Both the position numbers and the translations under genes were made by a program. 64,000 nucleotides of DNA, taken from the NCBI GenBank assembly GCA_003352285.1, contig QQVN01000003.1:454490-518489 (forward strand). The letters run 5' to 3'. The notes beneath the pieces were generated by a model. The model searched no databases and was not told the DNA's origin. It saw only the letters and a program-made list of their open reading frames with translations. Positions 1-8,827 of the stretch are shown here, one piece after another. Every line of letters starts with the position of its first letter. The first letter of the stretch is position 1. This DNA comes from Thermoproteota archaeon. Lineage in GTDB: Archaea; Thermoproteota; Nitrososphaeria; Nitrososphaerales; Nitrosopumilaceae.

Positions 1-686
1 TGATTGATTTTTGGTAATGCCTCAAAAAGCAACATATCTGCAGGAAGCATCATCATCTTTGTTCTAGGTGTCATTACTGAACGTAACGCTGTATCATCAA
101 ACTCTAATGCGCTTCTAACCATTCTGGATTCTTCTCCTTCTAAGGCCTTGTCTCTATGACCTTGATCAATTATTCCCATTATCTCTGCTTCAGTAAGTGC
201 TGGAGGATGATAGTCACTTCCGGTAATCTTGATCATAATTCGTGTAATTCTTTCTAATATCCAAACAACAGGATATGTTACATAGCTAAATGCAATCAAA
301 ATCGGACTTGCGCGAAGAGCAACTTTTGATGCATTTGCATTACAATATGTTTTTGGTGTAACTTCTCCGAAAATTATAATTAAAAATGTCATAATTCCAA
401 CAGCTATGCCAAGACCTTCATCTCCAAATATCTCAATTGCAACAACCGTTGCTAGTGCAGAAGAACCAACGTTGACTAGATTATTTCCAAGGTTTACAGC
501 TGACATCATCCAACCTGGATTAGATTTTAATTTCTGAAGTGCTTTTGAACCTCTTTTATGTTCTTTAACTAATCGTTCTACAGTTGCCTGACTAGTGCCT
601 ACTAGTGCAACTTCTAAACCACTAAAAAACCCTGATAGCCCAATTAATGCAGCAAGTGCGGCTATTTCAGCCCAGACATCTACCAT
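1..686 (-). CDS. CNNM-domain membrane protein (CorC/HlyC family), partial
   Basis: The first 228 codons are visible and the C-terminus lies beyond the left edge of the window. The protein opens with a hydrophobic segment (MVDVWAEIAALAALIGLSGF) and continues with the DUF21/CNNM transmembrane domain, including the family-typical stretches NLGNNLVNVGSSALATVVA and IIIFGEVTPKTYC. After about residue 180 it enters the CBS-pair region (ALRSVMTPRTKMMMLPADM). CNNM proteins are linked to Mg2+/Co2+ efflux in the cytoplasmic membrane; the substrate here is inferred. The ATG at 684-686 is preceded by a strong GGAGG ribosome-binding site. The family call is secure. Confidence 0.85.
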   Translation of the reverse strand, partial: MVDVWAEIAALAALIGLSGFFSGLEVALVGTSQATVERLVKEHKRGSKALQKLKSNPGWMMSAVNLGNNLVNVGSSALATVVAIEIFGDEGLGIAVGIMTFLIIIFGEVTPKTYCNANASKVALRASPILIAFSYVTYPVVWILERITRIMIKITGSDYHPPALTEAEIMGIIDQGHRDKALEGEESRMVRSALEFDDTALRSVMTPRTKMMMLPADMLLFEALPKIN

Positions 687-816
687 ATTATTCCTCCAAA
701 ATTATGAATAACTTCAAAGTTAATCATTTGTTTTTGATTTCACCATCTTACGAATAATTATTTCTAATCTTACTGATTTTTAAGGCTTGGCATGTGATCA
801 TGCATAAAGTATTGCT

Positions 817-2160
817 TTATTTCTTGGGGGGATTTGCAAATCTATTTTGGGGATTATTGTGATAATCTACAGGCAGCATAGCATCCTTCTGTCTACCTGT
901 TAGAATTCCTACCACGACATCATCTTTTTTGATAATTTCTTCTTTGATTAATTTTTTTACCCCTGCAGGAGATGCTCCTGATGCCATTTCACAGTCAAAT
1001 CCATTTAATCCTACAACTGACATTCCATCTAGCATCTCAGAATCTGAAACGGTTGTTGCAACTCCATCTGTGAAATCTAGAGCGCGTAATCCCTTTAGTA
1101 TGTTTGCTGGTCTTCCAATCTGTATTGCAGTCGCTTTTGTTTTAGGTCTGATTCCTTTTTTATCTAAATCATCATAATACTCTTCAATTAATTCCACATT
1201 TGGGTTTCCGTTATTCCATCGTAATTCCTCTCCATTGAACTTTCCATTATACAAATCTGATAATGTACTTGCACCTTCTGCGTTAATTACAGCTATTCGC
1301 GGAATTTTCTTTATCCATCCCCACTCATATAATTCCATTATTGCTTTACCACAACTTGATGTATTTCCAAGTGCACCTCCTGGATAAACTATCCAATCCG
1401 GAGCATCCCACTCTAAATACTCTAAAGCTCTAAACGGAATAGTTTTTTGTCCTTCAATTCTAAATGGATTAATTGAGTTAACTGTGTATCCGTTGGAGTT
1501 TTTTGCATCTTCTAATGATTGACTTAATGCATCGTCAAAATTTCCTTCTACTTCAATAATTTGAGCGCCAAATTGATATGCCTGACTAAGTTTACCAGGG
1601 GCAATTTGACCTTTGGGTATGTATACATCACAGTCAATGCCTTCATTGGCTGCAAACATTCCGGCAGATGCTGATGTATTGCCTGTTGATGCGCAAACTA
1701 TTTTTTTTGCATTAACCAACTTTGCGTGAGTTACTGCAGACGCCATGCCGTTATCTTTGAATGAGCCGCTTGGATTGTATCCTTCTGGTTGAAGCCATAA
1801 ATTTCCAGAATGTAATCCTACAAACTCTGCTGCTTTTGACATGTGATAGGGTTTTGATTGCCTACCTTCTGAGCCATCAAGTGAAACAAGATACTTGGAA
1901 CATTCTTCAAGATCTTCAGTATCTATTTGACAAAAATTTAATAATTCACGAAATCTCCAAACTCCACTTTCATTAAATATACTTCCTTCAGGATTCCTTC
2001 TCTTAAGAAAAGTTTCTTTGAGACTAGCGGGTTGTTTATTTTTGTATTTTACATCTAATAGATGACCTTTCTCACATTCTACTACCACACTGTTAATTGG
2101 ATACTCTAAACCGCATTTGGGATCAATACACTTCAAGTATGCACTATCTTGCATTGCCAA
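817..2160 (-). CDS. thrC: threonine synthase
   Basis: This 447-aa fold-type II PLP enzyme converts O-phosphohomoserine to threonine in the cytoplasm. The PLP lysine is K135 in NPSGSFKDNG, followed by the ASTGNTSASAG phosphate-binding region and the glycine-rich YPGGALGNTSS loop. The N-terminus has a small zinc-ribbon-like element (C11, C16, C29, H33), common in archaeal and long-form threonine synthases. Length is normal. Threonine dehydratase, which uses its product, is encoded about 15 kb away. It stands alone, divergent from the small gene at 2244. A cysteate synthase paralogue is the main alternative, but the overall match is to ThrC. Confidence 0.9.
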   Translation of the reverse strand: MAMQDSAYLKCIDPKCGLEYPINSVVVECEKGHLLDVKYKNKQPASLKETFLKRRNPEGSIFNESGVWRFRELLNFCQIDTEDLEECSKYLVSLDGSEGRQSKPYHMSKAAEFVGLHSGNLWLQPEGYNPSGSFKDNGMASAVTHAKLVNAKKIVCASTGNTSASAGMFAANEGIDCDVYIPKGQIAPGKLSQAYQFGAQIIEVEGNFDDALSQSLEDAKNSNGYTVNSINPFRIEGQKTIPFRALEYLEWDAPDWIVYPGGALGNTSSCGKAIMELYEWGWIKKIPRIAVINAEGASTLSDLYNGKFNGEELRWNNGNPNVELIEEYYDDLDKKGIRPKTKATAIQIGRPANILKGLRALDFTDGVATTVSDSEMLDGMSVVGLNGFDCEMASGASPAGVKKLIKEEIIKKDDVVVGILTGRQKDAMLPVDYHNNPQNRFANPPKK

Positions 2161-2243
2161 TAGGTTATGCGGTACTGATTTAAAGTTAACATTATTTGAT
2201 TTGTAATTCTAAACTTATAGTCTGGATAATTTTCAATACTTTT

Positions 2244-2618
2244 GTGGTTACTAAAGACGAATATGTAAAAGGAATTTTAGAGCAGATCCTTGTTGCCTAT
2301 AGTACCATTTCTGCTATTAAGGATAAACCCGGAACCTTAGACAATGTAAAAAAAGAATGGCTAAAAATTCATGGATTGCTCCTTGCATTACTGAATAAAC
2401 TAGAATCCTTTGAAAATAAATCCGATCATTTTTTAGATTTACAATCCAGTTCCGAATATTATATTCAAAACTATGACTTTCAACGAGAAATCGACACCAT
2501 GAGTCCTCTCTATTCTGACGATGTAGATAGATTAAAAAACATCAGAATAAAAGTTTTGGAATCTTTACATGATAAACATTTTATTGATAAAATTGAGTCT
2601 ATTATTACCAAGCTTTAG
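2244..2618 (+). CDS. conserved hypothetical helical protein
   Basis: An unrecognised, acidic, probably all-helical cytoplasmic protein of about 124 aa (VTKDEYVKGILEQILVAYSTI...). The frame opens at a TTG at 2196, but a TATA-like element (tttaaag, about 2180) would place transcription start near 2205. I therefore prefer the GTG at 2244, just before TKDEYVKG. No catalytic motif, membrane segment or signal peptide is visible. It diverges from thrC and is followed after 9 nt by a Cys-rich micro-gene on the same strand, so the two may be co-transcribed. Confidence 0.6.
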   Translation: MVTKDEYVKGILEQILVAYSTISAIKDKPGTLDNVKKEWLKIHGLLLALLNKLESFENKSDHFLDLQSSSEYYIQNYDFQREIDTMSPLYSDDVDRLKNIRIKVLESLHDKHFIDKIESIITKL

Positions 2619-2627
2619 GTGTATGGT

Positions 2628-2732
2628 GTGACTGATTCTAAAAAAAAATGTATTTTATGTGGATGTAAGGATCATAAATTGTTTGGATGCAACAAACATT
2701 TTTCCAAAAAATGTAGTTGCCATAATAATTAA
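2628..2732 (+). CDS. 34-aa Cys-rich micro-protein
   Basis: GTG start, then TDSKKKCILCGCKDHKLFGC and a C-terminal CSCHNN. Cysteines are arranged C-x2-C-x-C, GC, C-x-C with interspersed histidines, as in a tiny zinc-binding module. It begins 9 nt after the preceding gene and its stop overlaps the end of the convergent gene at 2729-2968 by 4 nt, the tight packing seen between real genes here. A similarly patterned 40-aa protein lies nearby at 2970-3092 on the other strand. Function unknown. Confidence 0.55.
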   Translation: MTDSKKKCILCGCKDHKLFGCNKHFSKKCSCHNN

Positions 2733-2968
2733 TCAGGATTACAAATTTTACAATTTTTTATATCTGTGAATTTTTTTTCTGCCAAAGAAATTGTTGAGAA
2801 CCAGTGAAATTCCGTATCTTCATTTTCCGAGTTAGAAAATTTTTCTTTGTTAATTTCAATACATTTGGTTTCGTGAATAATTACTGATTCTTTGTTTTTA
2901 ATTATCATGTAACCATAATTTGATTTTATTATATTTTCAAATTCTTCTATGTTGATAATCTTTACCAT
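2729..2968 (-). CDS. small protein with C-terminal Cys cluster
   Basis: A 79-aa unrecognised protein. The N-terminal half (MVKIINIEEFENIIKSNYGY) looks like a mixed alpha/beta fold, and the C-terminus carries CKIC, with an earlier Cys and His that could complete a zinc site (HETKC). It starts 1 nt after the stop of the upstream 40-aa Cys-rich gene at 2970-3092, so the pair is almost certainly one transcript and possibly translationally coupled. No function can be assigned. Confidence 0.6.
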   Translation of the reverse strand: MVKIINIEEFENIIKSNYGYMIIKNKESVIIHETKCIEINKEKFSNSENEDTEFHWFSTISLAEKKFTDIKNCKICNPD

Positions 2969-2969
2969 C

Positions 2970-3092
2970 TTATTCTTTCTTAATTTTTGGACCTGATCTC
3001 ACATGAAAATTTATACAACATTTACACTCTTTTTTCCTACACTCATCTTCAGAAAAATGACCACAAATACCACATTCACAACTTTTTGCCAT
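2970..3092 (-). CDS. 40-aa Cys-rich micro-protein
   Basis: Sequence begins MAKSCECGICGHFSEDECRK and continues KECKCCINFHVRSG. The spacing C-x-C-x2-C, then C, C-x-C-C, with two histidines, suggests one or two zinc sites. It is the first gene of a two-gene unit, with the downstream 79-aa gene starting at 2968. No catalytic motif is present. Its cysteine-dense pattern resembles the 34-aa protein encoded at 2628-2732. A role as a zinc-finger adaptor or nucleic-acid binder is speculation. Confidence 0.6.
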   Translation of the reverse strand: MAKSCECGICGHFSEDECRKKECKCCINFHVRSGPKIKKE

Positions 3093-3163
3093 ATTGTTAA
3101 TTGTAATTTCAAGAATATAACTAATTTGAGTATTCTTTAACTAAATAACTACTCAAAATATGA

Positions 3164-3532
3164 TTACTTTTTAGATTTCACTTTCTTTTTTGGTGCTTTT
3201 GCAGCTTTTGCCTGTCCTTGCAGCTCTTGTTCAACTTCAGCTGCTTTGTTATCTACCACTTTGATGATTTCTTGGATCAGACCATCTAGATCACTATCTG
3301 ATGCTTCTGGTTCTACTGCACCTGCAATCTCGTTAATTGTATTTGATATTTCTGCACTTACTTGTTCAAAGCTTTCAGGATCTTCATACGCAGCTGCGTA
3401 CAAATCTTTCAAATTATTTACTTGATTAATCACCTGATCTGTAAGGGTAACTCTGAATGATGTCCCGTTAACTATGACTTGTTTTGTAATCAATAACAGC
3501 TTTCGAAATCTAGTCCTTAAAACCTTTTTCAC
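3164..3532 (-). CDS. acidic helical protein with Lys-rich tail
   Basis: A 122-aa GTG-started protein. After a basic N-terminus (KKVLRTRFRKLLLITKQ) it has an acidic helical middle (LKDLYAAAYEDPESFEQVSAEI) and ends in a lysine-rich tail (AKAAKAPKKKVKSKK), suggesting nucleic-acid or surface electrostatic contacts. The true start could instead be just before VIVNGTSFRVTL, as the first 17 residues are unlike the rest. No domain is recognised and no membrane segment is visible. Confidence 0.55.
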   Translation of the reverse strand: MKKVLRTRFRKLLLITKQVIVNGTSFRVTLTDQVINQVNNLKDLYAAAYEDPESFEQVSAEISNTINEIAGAVEPEASDSDLDGLIQEIIKVVDNKAAEVEQELQGQAKAAKAPKKKVKSKK

Positions 3533-3575
3533 TTGGATTATAGTTAATTAGTATTGAAATTTTTTAAAAGCCCGA

Positions 3576-4175
3576 CTAAAATACTATGTAATCCAATGCG
3601 GCAGCATCACTAATTAACGATGTATGCCGTGAGGCTACTACATATCCATTTTTTATCTCATTGGTAGGAATCCATCTGTTAGTTGATGTATAATGTCTTT
3701 TTTCAGTTAACTCTTTCTCAATTGCTTCAATGTCGCACTCTCCTTCTTCAATTTGTTGAGTTTCCAAATGTTTTATTGTGATCAAAATTTTGTTTACTTT
3801 TACTCTATCTCCAAACTTCCATTGAAGTGGTGGATGTTCATCTGAAACTTCGAGAACCTTGACCTTCATTTCTTTTTTCCCCATTAAATCTCGACTGATT
3901 AGCATCCGTTCATCTACAAATTCGTCAAAAGAATATTTCTGGCGGGATTTACTTGTCTCTTCATCGTCTGTAGATTGTAAAAGAGATTCGACTACATCAT
4001 TTCTCAATGGTTTAGCATACATTTCCCTCTCAGAATTATCGTTATCTGCGGTTGGTGATTCTGATTTTTGTGTAGAAATATTATCTGATTCATTTTCTTG
4101 CTTTTTCATTAAATCCGCTAATCGCTTTAATTTTTCAAGAGTGTTTGAATCCGAATCACCGGAATTGTTATTCAT
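3576..4175 (-). CDS. conserved hypothetical protein, disordered N-terminus
   Basis: A 199-aa protein whose first about 75 residues are polar and probably disordered (NNNSGDSDSN, SESPTADNDNSER). The second half looks folded and beta-rich (MKVKVLEVSDEHPPLQWKFG, KILITIKHLETQQIEEGECDI, RWIPTNEIKNGYVVASRHTS). It lies 37 nt downstream of the nuclease-like gene at 4213-4788 in the same orientation and could share its transcript. No family recognised. Confidence 0.6.
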   Translation of the reverse strand: MNNNSGDSDSNTLEKLKRLADLMKKQENESDNISTQKSESPTADNDNSEREMYAKPLRNDVVESLLQSTDDEETSKSRQKYSFDEFVDERMLISRDLMGKKEMKVKVLEVSDEHPPLQWKFGDRVKVNKILITIKHLETQQIEEGECDIEAIEKELTEKRHYTSTNRWIPTNEIKNGYVVASRHTSLISDAAALDYIVF

Positions 4176-4212
4176 ACTATTGTTTCACTTTTACTATTAA
4201 AAAATGATTTGA

Positions 4213-4788
4213 CTAGTACCCAGTATTGGCTCTAGGGGTTTTTATCTCAAATGGCATTTCATAATCTTTGAGATTAATTTTGAAACGTGTTTTTTCCTTC
4301 AAGCCATATACTTCCCCCTCATAAGTGCACACACAATCCATAATCTCATCTCCTTTATGCCAAACTTTGAAAAATTCACGTAATTCTCTACTTTCATACT
4401 GTCCTACACCGATCCTCTTTTTTGATAAAAATTTGAATGCCAATATCACATTTCTCGTTTTGTACACCTTGAAAGTTTCTGTCCATTTCAAACACCTGGA
4501 TATCTGATCATAAGGAACTTGTAATGTATTGTTGGTTCCTGATTTTGCCTCGATAGTGAATAGTATTCTTTCTTGATTATTTACAGTCAAAATATCTGGT
4601 AGTGCTACACTTGGGGAACCTAATCTGAATGCTTCCCAATTTTCCAATTTGTTGAATCTCTTCACGATAGTATCTTCCCAATGATATCCTCTTTGCCTTC
4701 TAGTCCTTGCTATTTTTTTATTATTCTTTGATATTTGTTCTATTGAAACAGCTTGATTTGATGTTATGGGTATGGTTTTTGTTTTCAT
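4213..4788 (-). CDS. PD-(D/E)XK nuclease, Holliday-junction-resolvase-like
   Basis: A 191-aa protein with the order of catalytic motifs expected of archaeal Hjc-type resolvases: RRQRGYHWEDTIVKRF with an early Glu, then SVALPDILTV supplying the PD aspartate, then ILFTIEAKSG supplying the E-x-K pair. It is longer than typical Hjc (about 120-140 aa), with about 80 extra C-terminal residues containing a CVCTYEGEVYGL segment. The expected role is endonucleolytic cleavage of branched DNA in recombination. The nuclease fold call is good; the junction-resolving activity is inferred, and a host-defence or repair nuclease is the alternative. Confidence 0.65.
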   Translation of the reverse strand: MKTKTIPITSNQAVSIEQISKNNKKIARTRRQRGYHWEDTIVKRFNKLENWEAFRLGSPSVALPDILTVNNQERILFTIEAKSGTNNTLQVPYDQISRCLKWTETFKVYKTRNVILAFKFLSKKRIGVGQYESRELREFFKVWHKGDEIMDCVCTYEGEVYGLKEKTRFKINLKDYEMPFEIKTPRANTGY

Positions 4789-4918
4789 CTTTTGAATTCC
4801 ACTAGGATCTGAATATAGAACTCTTGGTAATTACATAATAACTCAATGAAATCTAACGAATTTGCGAAAGTAGAATTCAATTAAATTTTATCTTAGGAAT
4901 AGTATTTTTTGAAATTCA

Positions 4919-5281
4919 TTAAGATTTATTTTTATAGTAAAGTTTTATGACATTTTCTACAACAACATCTGTATTGAGATCTATCTCTGTACTGACCAAT
5001 AACAAATGATCATTTCCTAAATAAAAAGAAAATCTCTTAATTGTGTCATATTCATCTAATGTGTATTTTGTTTTTCCTACCCATTTTGAGATATTCTTTC
5101 TTGAATTCCAATTGAGAATTAATAGATTGACAAGTTCTTTTTCAGACCTTTCACTTAGTAGACTTTTTACTCCTTCACGCATACCGCCACCAACTTTTTG
5201 AGCCCATTGATCAAAAACTGCAGCGAATCTAATTTTATTATCGATTTTTAAAATATCTGAGCAAAATTTTTCGTAATTCAT
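4919..5281 (-). CDS. small paralogous-family protein (DUF6659-like)
   Basis: A 120-aa protein related to the product of 21473-21859 in this window. Both share I-R-[FY]-A-[AG]-V followed by a Gly-Met motif, G-[VI]-K-[SP]-LL, and a late beta-hairpin ending in K-hydrophobic-YY/K. I recall similar short thaumarchaeal proteins as DUF6659, a label that cannot be verified here. The fold may resemble roadblock-like sensory domains. No catalytic residues, membrane segments or signal peptide are visible; it is monocistronic. Confidence 0.6.
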   Translation of the reverse strand: MNYEKFCSDILKIDNKIRFAAVFDQWAQKVGGGMREGVKSLLSERSEKELVNLLILNWNSRKNISKWVGKTKYTLDEYDTIKRFSFYLGNDHLLLVSTEIDLNTDVVVENVIKLYYKNKS

Positions 5282-5356
5282 ATTCTATGGTATGTTTTCT
5301 AAATTAATAGAGTTTTATTAACAATATAAAATCAATAAACCAAAAAGCCTCAGAAA

Positions 5357-6187
5357 GTGATAAAACTGATCCAAGAAATAGCAAAAAATTTCATTACTCT
5401 CAAACAGGAATTTTACAAAAATTATGCAGGCAACAGCCACATTCAGGAATTCTTGCCTTTAGTCTCCTCTGATTCATTTCCTATTGATAAAGAGCATTTA
5501 CAAAAATTAATTGAATTTGCTGAATCAAATCCAATTTATCACAATTCTTTTGATATGGAACTAAATGATACTCCCTGTCGAATTTACGAGGGCGACATTA
5601 ACGATTATTGGATTAACAGTTTGAAACATGATTCTAGCTACCAGCCATTTTATCCTACTTGGATCCTTTCTGGATATTTACTTGCCTTATCATCAAAAAC
5701 CCTTGGGTATGAAAAATTAATTGATATTGGCTCTGGAGATGGAAGAATAGCGTATTGCGGAAGTATTCTCAACTTGACGTCTTATTCAATCGAAATTGAT
5801 GAAAGTCTAATTCAACTACAAAATAAAATTCAGTCAAATGTTTCGCAAAGATTTCATCCAATGTGTAGTGATGCTATGGAATTTGATTATGACTCAATTA
5901 ATTTATCTAAACCTGAGTTTTTTATTGGAGGACTACCTCAGCAAGGAGAAATGCTTGTCGCAAACGTTCTCACAAAAATTCAAAAAACTCCTCTTGCAGA
6001 AGAATCTGGATTTGTTTTAGCAGGAACACATTCTAAAAAACAATTTTCTGGAGATTCATCAAATGGTGGCTGGTCACAAATTATTAATGATTTTGGACTA
6101 ACTGTGCAAGAAATACTTGAAGTACCTACTAGCTGGACATTTGATCAACAAACTGACACACCATATTATTTTACAAAATTTCAGTAA
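5357..6187 (+). CDS. SAM-dependent methyltransferase-like protein
   Basis: A 276-aa cytoplasmic protein with a GTG start. A Rossmann SAM-binding motif I is clear at KLIDIGSGDGRIAYCG (about residue 120), followed by an acidic residue at the end of the next strand (SYSIEIDESL), as in class I methyltransferases. The following EFFIGGLPQQGE could be motif IV. The N-terminal about 110 residues (FYPTWILSGYLLALSSKT) look like a lineage-specific substrate domain. The substrate is unknown. Its last 7 nt overlap the convergent DUF35 gene. Confidence 0.7.
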   Translation: MIKLIQEIAKNFITLKQEFYKNYAGNSHIQEFLPLVSSDSFPIDKEHLQKLIEFAESNPIYHNSFDMELNDTPCRIYEGDINDYWINSLKHDSSYQPFYPTWILSGYLLALSSKTLGYEKLIDIGSGDGRIAYCGSILNLTSYSIEIDESLIQLQNKIQSNVSQRFHPMCSDAMEFDYDSINLSKPEFFIGGLPQQGEMLVANVLTKIQKTPLAEESGFVLAGTHSKKQFSGDSSNGGWSQIINDFGLTVQEILEVPTSWTFDQQTDTPYYFTKFQ

Positions 6188-6495
6188 TGTTGTGATACTT
6201 CAAATGAATAGTTTGACTTATTTTTTTTAATTTTTTGTAATATTACTTCTTGATTTATCTTAGGATTGTTAATTTGATTGAAATAACAGATCAATCGTAT
6301 TTGTCCTTCAAATTCCACAATTCCAAAATACCCTTGGTCATTTTTTGAGTATTCGATAATTCTCCCAATGTTATTCCCTTTCCTTAGTGTGTTTGAACTT
6401 AGACAATTTTTACAAAATTTTAACGAAGGCCAATTGATTTTTTTGCATTTGATACATTCACTTACCATAAATTCTTCGTCGGTATAATTCTCCAT
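6181..6495 (-). CDS. DUF35 Zn-ribbon/OB-fold thiolase partner
   Basis: This 104-aa protein has an N-terminal zinc ribbon (C14-x2-C17, then C-x2-C in KFCKNCLS) followed by an OB-fold-like beta domain (GRIIEYSKNDQGYFGIVEFE). That is the classic two-part architecture of DUF35 proteins, which bind thiolases and act as acyl-CoA-binding accessory subunits. The thiolase gene ends 3 nt upstream, so the pair is co-expressed, matching the family's usual context. The partner role follows from family knowledge plus adjacency. Confidence 0.85.
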   Translation of the reverse strand: MENYTDEEFMVSECIKCKKINWPSLKFCKNCLSSNTLRKGNNIGRIIEYSKNDQGYFGIVEFEGQIRLICYFNQINNPKINQEVILQKIKKNKSNYSFEVSQHY

Positions 6496-6498
6496 AAT

Positions 6499-7608
6499 TT
6501 ACGACTCCAATAGTAATATCGTTGAAGATGTTGCAGCAGCAGACATATTGTGAATCAATCCTTTTTTTGGAGAATCTACTTGTCTTTTACCTGCGGTGCC
6601 TTGTAATTGTTGGACTATCTCAATTGTTTGTGCAATTCCTGTTGCACCTAATGGATGACCTGCTCCGATTAATCCTCCTCTTGGATTGATGATTTTTTCA
6701 TTTGTTTTGATCATATTTTCAAGAAACGACATTCCATTTCCAAGATTAGTAATTCCAATACTTTCAAGAGCCATCGGCTCACATACTGAAAACGCATCAT
6801 GTAATTCCATGACTTCAATATCTGAAGGAGACCATCCTACGGCATCAAATGCCATTTTTGAAGCTAAAGAGGTTGAATACATATTTGTTAAATTTGGATT
6901 GTTGGTAAAACTAGCAGAAATTGTTTTTTGGCCTATTCCTTGAATTTTAATTGGGTTATCTGTGAATTTTTTCGCTATCTCATTGTCTGCCAAAAGAATT
7001 GCTGATGCACCAGCACAAGGTCTTGAACAATTTAAAATTCTAAGATCATCTGTTAATCTCTTTGAAGATAACACATCCTCAACACTGATGACTTTGTCTG
7101 AATATGCATTGGGGTTATCTCTAGCATTTTTGTAATTTTTTACAGATACAAGCGCTAGTTGCTCATCATTAACTTTGTTTACCCGTTTGTATGCACTAGT
7201 AAAAATGGATGCCCAAAAAATTGGATGTTTGAATTCTCCTCTTGCTTGATCCCATTCCAAAATTTGACCTGGACTATCATGTCTGTCTCCTCCGATAACT
7301 AAGATGGTTTTTGCAATTTTTGAGTTAACATGGGCGGCAGCTGAAACAATAGCATTTGTTCCAGAGTTACATAGACTTTCCACTGTGTGAGAAACATTTG
7401 GCTCGATCCCTAGTGTTTCTGAAATTATTGCTGACAAGTATTTTGAATTACTGTTTGTGGAAATTAAAACCCCGTCAATTTCTTTTTGTGTTAGATTTTT
7501 AGTGTTGTCAAAGAGGTTTTTGACGGCACCTACCATCTGTTCTTCAATAGAAACATCTTCTGTAGTAAATTTTGTACTTCCATGCCCTACGATACTAACG
7601 TTATTCAT
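6499..7608 (-). CDS. thiolase (acetyl-CoA C-acetyltransferase-like)
   Basis: A 369-aa SCP2-type thiolase. The nucleophile is C80 in ESLCNSGTNA; the conserved HDAFSVCE motif and the C-terminal GAGHPLGATG histidine motif are present. It should make or cleave beta-ketoacyl-CoA in the cytoplasm. In ammonia-oxidising archaea a thiolase releases two acetyl-CoA from acetoacetyl-CoA at the end of the 3-hydroxypropionate/4-hydroxybutyrate cycle. Whether this is that enzyme cannot be decided from sequence. Its start overlaps the upstream LLM-family oxidoreductase by 8 nt, and a DUF35 partner follows. Confidence 0.85.
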   Translation of the reverse strand: MNNVSIVGHGSTKFTTEDVSIEEQMVGAVKNLFDNTKNLTQKEIDGVLISTNSNSKYLSAIISETLGIEPNVSHTVESLCNSGTNAIVSAAAHVNSKIAKTILVIGGDRHDSPGQILEWDQARGEFKHPIFWASIFTSAYKRVNKVNDEQLALVSVKNYKNARDNPNAYSDKVISVEDVLSSKRLTDDLRILNCSRPCAGASAILLADNEIAKKFTDNPIKIQGIGQKTISASFTNNPNLTNMYSTSLASKMAFDAVGWSPSDIEVMELHDAFSVCEPMALESIGITNLGNGMSFLENMIKTNEKIINPRGGLIGAGHPLGATGIAQTIEIVQQLQGTAGKRQVDSPKKGLIHNMSAAATSSTILLLES

Positions 7609-8584
7609 ATCCTATACCAGAAAATGTTTTTGTTAGTGTTTTAACGGAATCATGAACTTCTCCAACTGGATTAAATTGTAAAATTGGATGAGTTACTCCT
7701 GAATTTGTGAATTCCTCAATTTTTTTTATTCCGTCATTAGGAGTTCCACAAATAGTTAGTGCTTTCAACATCCCATCAGTGACTAATTCATGATTAGATT
7801 TTAATCCCGATATTTTGAATTCATCATAAATATTGTTTACTTCATTAGCGAATCCATTTTTTTCTAGAAATTCACGATAAATTTTCCCAACTGAGACGTA
7901 AAATGCTAATGTTATTTTTGCCCTCTCAATAGCTTTTTCTGCGTCGTTATCTATGGCGGTAATTATTTGACAACCGACATCAATTTTTCGTTTCGATTGA
8001 AATTTTTTGATTGTCTCTTTTAATTCATTTAGGGGTCTTAGGTAAAAAATAACTCCATCTGCTTTATCCCATGCAAGTTGAGTCATTTTTCGATTAACTG
8101 CTGCAATATAGATGGGGATTTTTTCTCGAATTGGTTTTACTAAAAGAGTAAATCCTTTCAAATTAAAGAATTTACCTGTAAAATCTATTTTCTTTTTTGA
8201 CACTACCAAATTTATGATGTCAATATATTCACTCATTCTAGATAGAGGATTTTTAAAACTGCCTCCATGAAAATCCTCTACTATTGGAACGCTGCTGGTT
8301 CCTAACCCAAGTATTAATCGACCTTTAGAAATTGTATCCACTGTTACTGCTCCCATTGCTATTAGTGCCGGACTTCTAGAATAGATGTTGATGATGGATG
8401 ACCCTATTCGTGCATTGTTTATTTTCTGTGAAGCCATGGTGAGCATAGAAAAATTTTCCATTCCCCAAGTTTCGGGAATCCATACCGTATCTGGACTGTG
8501 CTTTCCTATGATAGTAGCACATTCCATTACTTCATTTATTGATAATACTGAGCCTAAACTGTAAGAAATACCCATGTTTAACAA
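7601..8584 (-). CDS. LLM-class F420-dependent oxidoreductase
   Basis: A 327-aa luciferase-like monooxygenase fold protein of the Mer/F420-oxidoreductase type. Recognisable features are the N-terminal strand GISYSLG, the DTVWIPETWG segment, RIGSSIINIYSRSPALIAMGAVTVD and GRLILGLGTSS. The family uses F420H2 (or FMN) for hydride transfer. It is the first gene of the thiolase/DUF35 operon, so it may reduce or oxidise an acyl-CoA or lipid-like substrate; that is inference. Translation could start at M1 or at M4 (MGISYSL), which looks more typical. Confidence 0.8.
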   Translation of the reverse strand: MLNMGISYSLGSVLSINEVMECATIIGKHSPDTVWIPETWGMENFSMLTMASQKINNARIGSSIINIYSRSPALIAMGAVTVDTISKGRLILGLGTSSVPIVEDFHGGSFKNPLSRMSEYIDIINLVVSKKKIDFTGKFFNLKGFTLLVKPIREKIPIYIAAVNRKMTQLAWDKADGVIFYLRPLNELKETIKKFQSKRKIDVGCQIITAIDNDAEKAIERAKITLAFYVSVGKIYREFLEKNGFANEVNNIYDEFKISGLKSNHELVTDGMLKALTICGTPNDGIKKIEEFTNSGVTHPILQFNPVGEVHDSVKTLTKTFSGIGYE

Positions 8585-8677
8585 ATAATTGAATCCTATT
8601 CTAGTTTATCTCTTTTAGCATTAGGTAAATAATCATTGAGGCAGAAGATTATGAAATTGAAATCACGAATATAGGCA

Positions 8678-8827
8678 ATGTCAATTCAAGAATTTAAAGA
8701 AAATAAATCTGAAAAAAAAACCTTTTGGCATTATGCCACTAAGTACGCAGCAGCTGTACAAGACGATGAATCGTTTGTTAACGAAATGGCATACATGATG
8801 GTAACTCTACACCGAACCGGAGCTTAA
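8678..8827 (+). CDS. 49-aa hypothetical micro-protein
   Basis: Encodes MSIQEFKENKSEKKTFWHYA followed by a helical stretch (TKYAAAVQDDESFVNEMAYM) ending VTLHRTGA. Amphipathic helices with no cysteines, membrane segment or signal. It starts with ATG and its stop overlaps the convergent nucleotidyltransferase gene by 4 nt, a junction type common in this window between real genes. Function unknown. Confidence 0.5.
   Translation: MSIQEFKENKSEKKTFWHYATKYAAAVQDDESFVNEMAYMMVTLHRTGA

Noticed and set aside
2196-2243. Upstream TTG start for the gene at 2244
   Set aside because: It would precede the transcription start expected from the TATA-like element near 2180, and the added residues are unusually hydrophobic for this protein.
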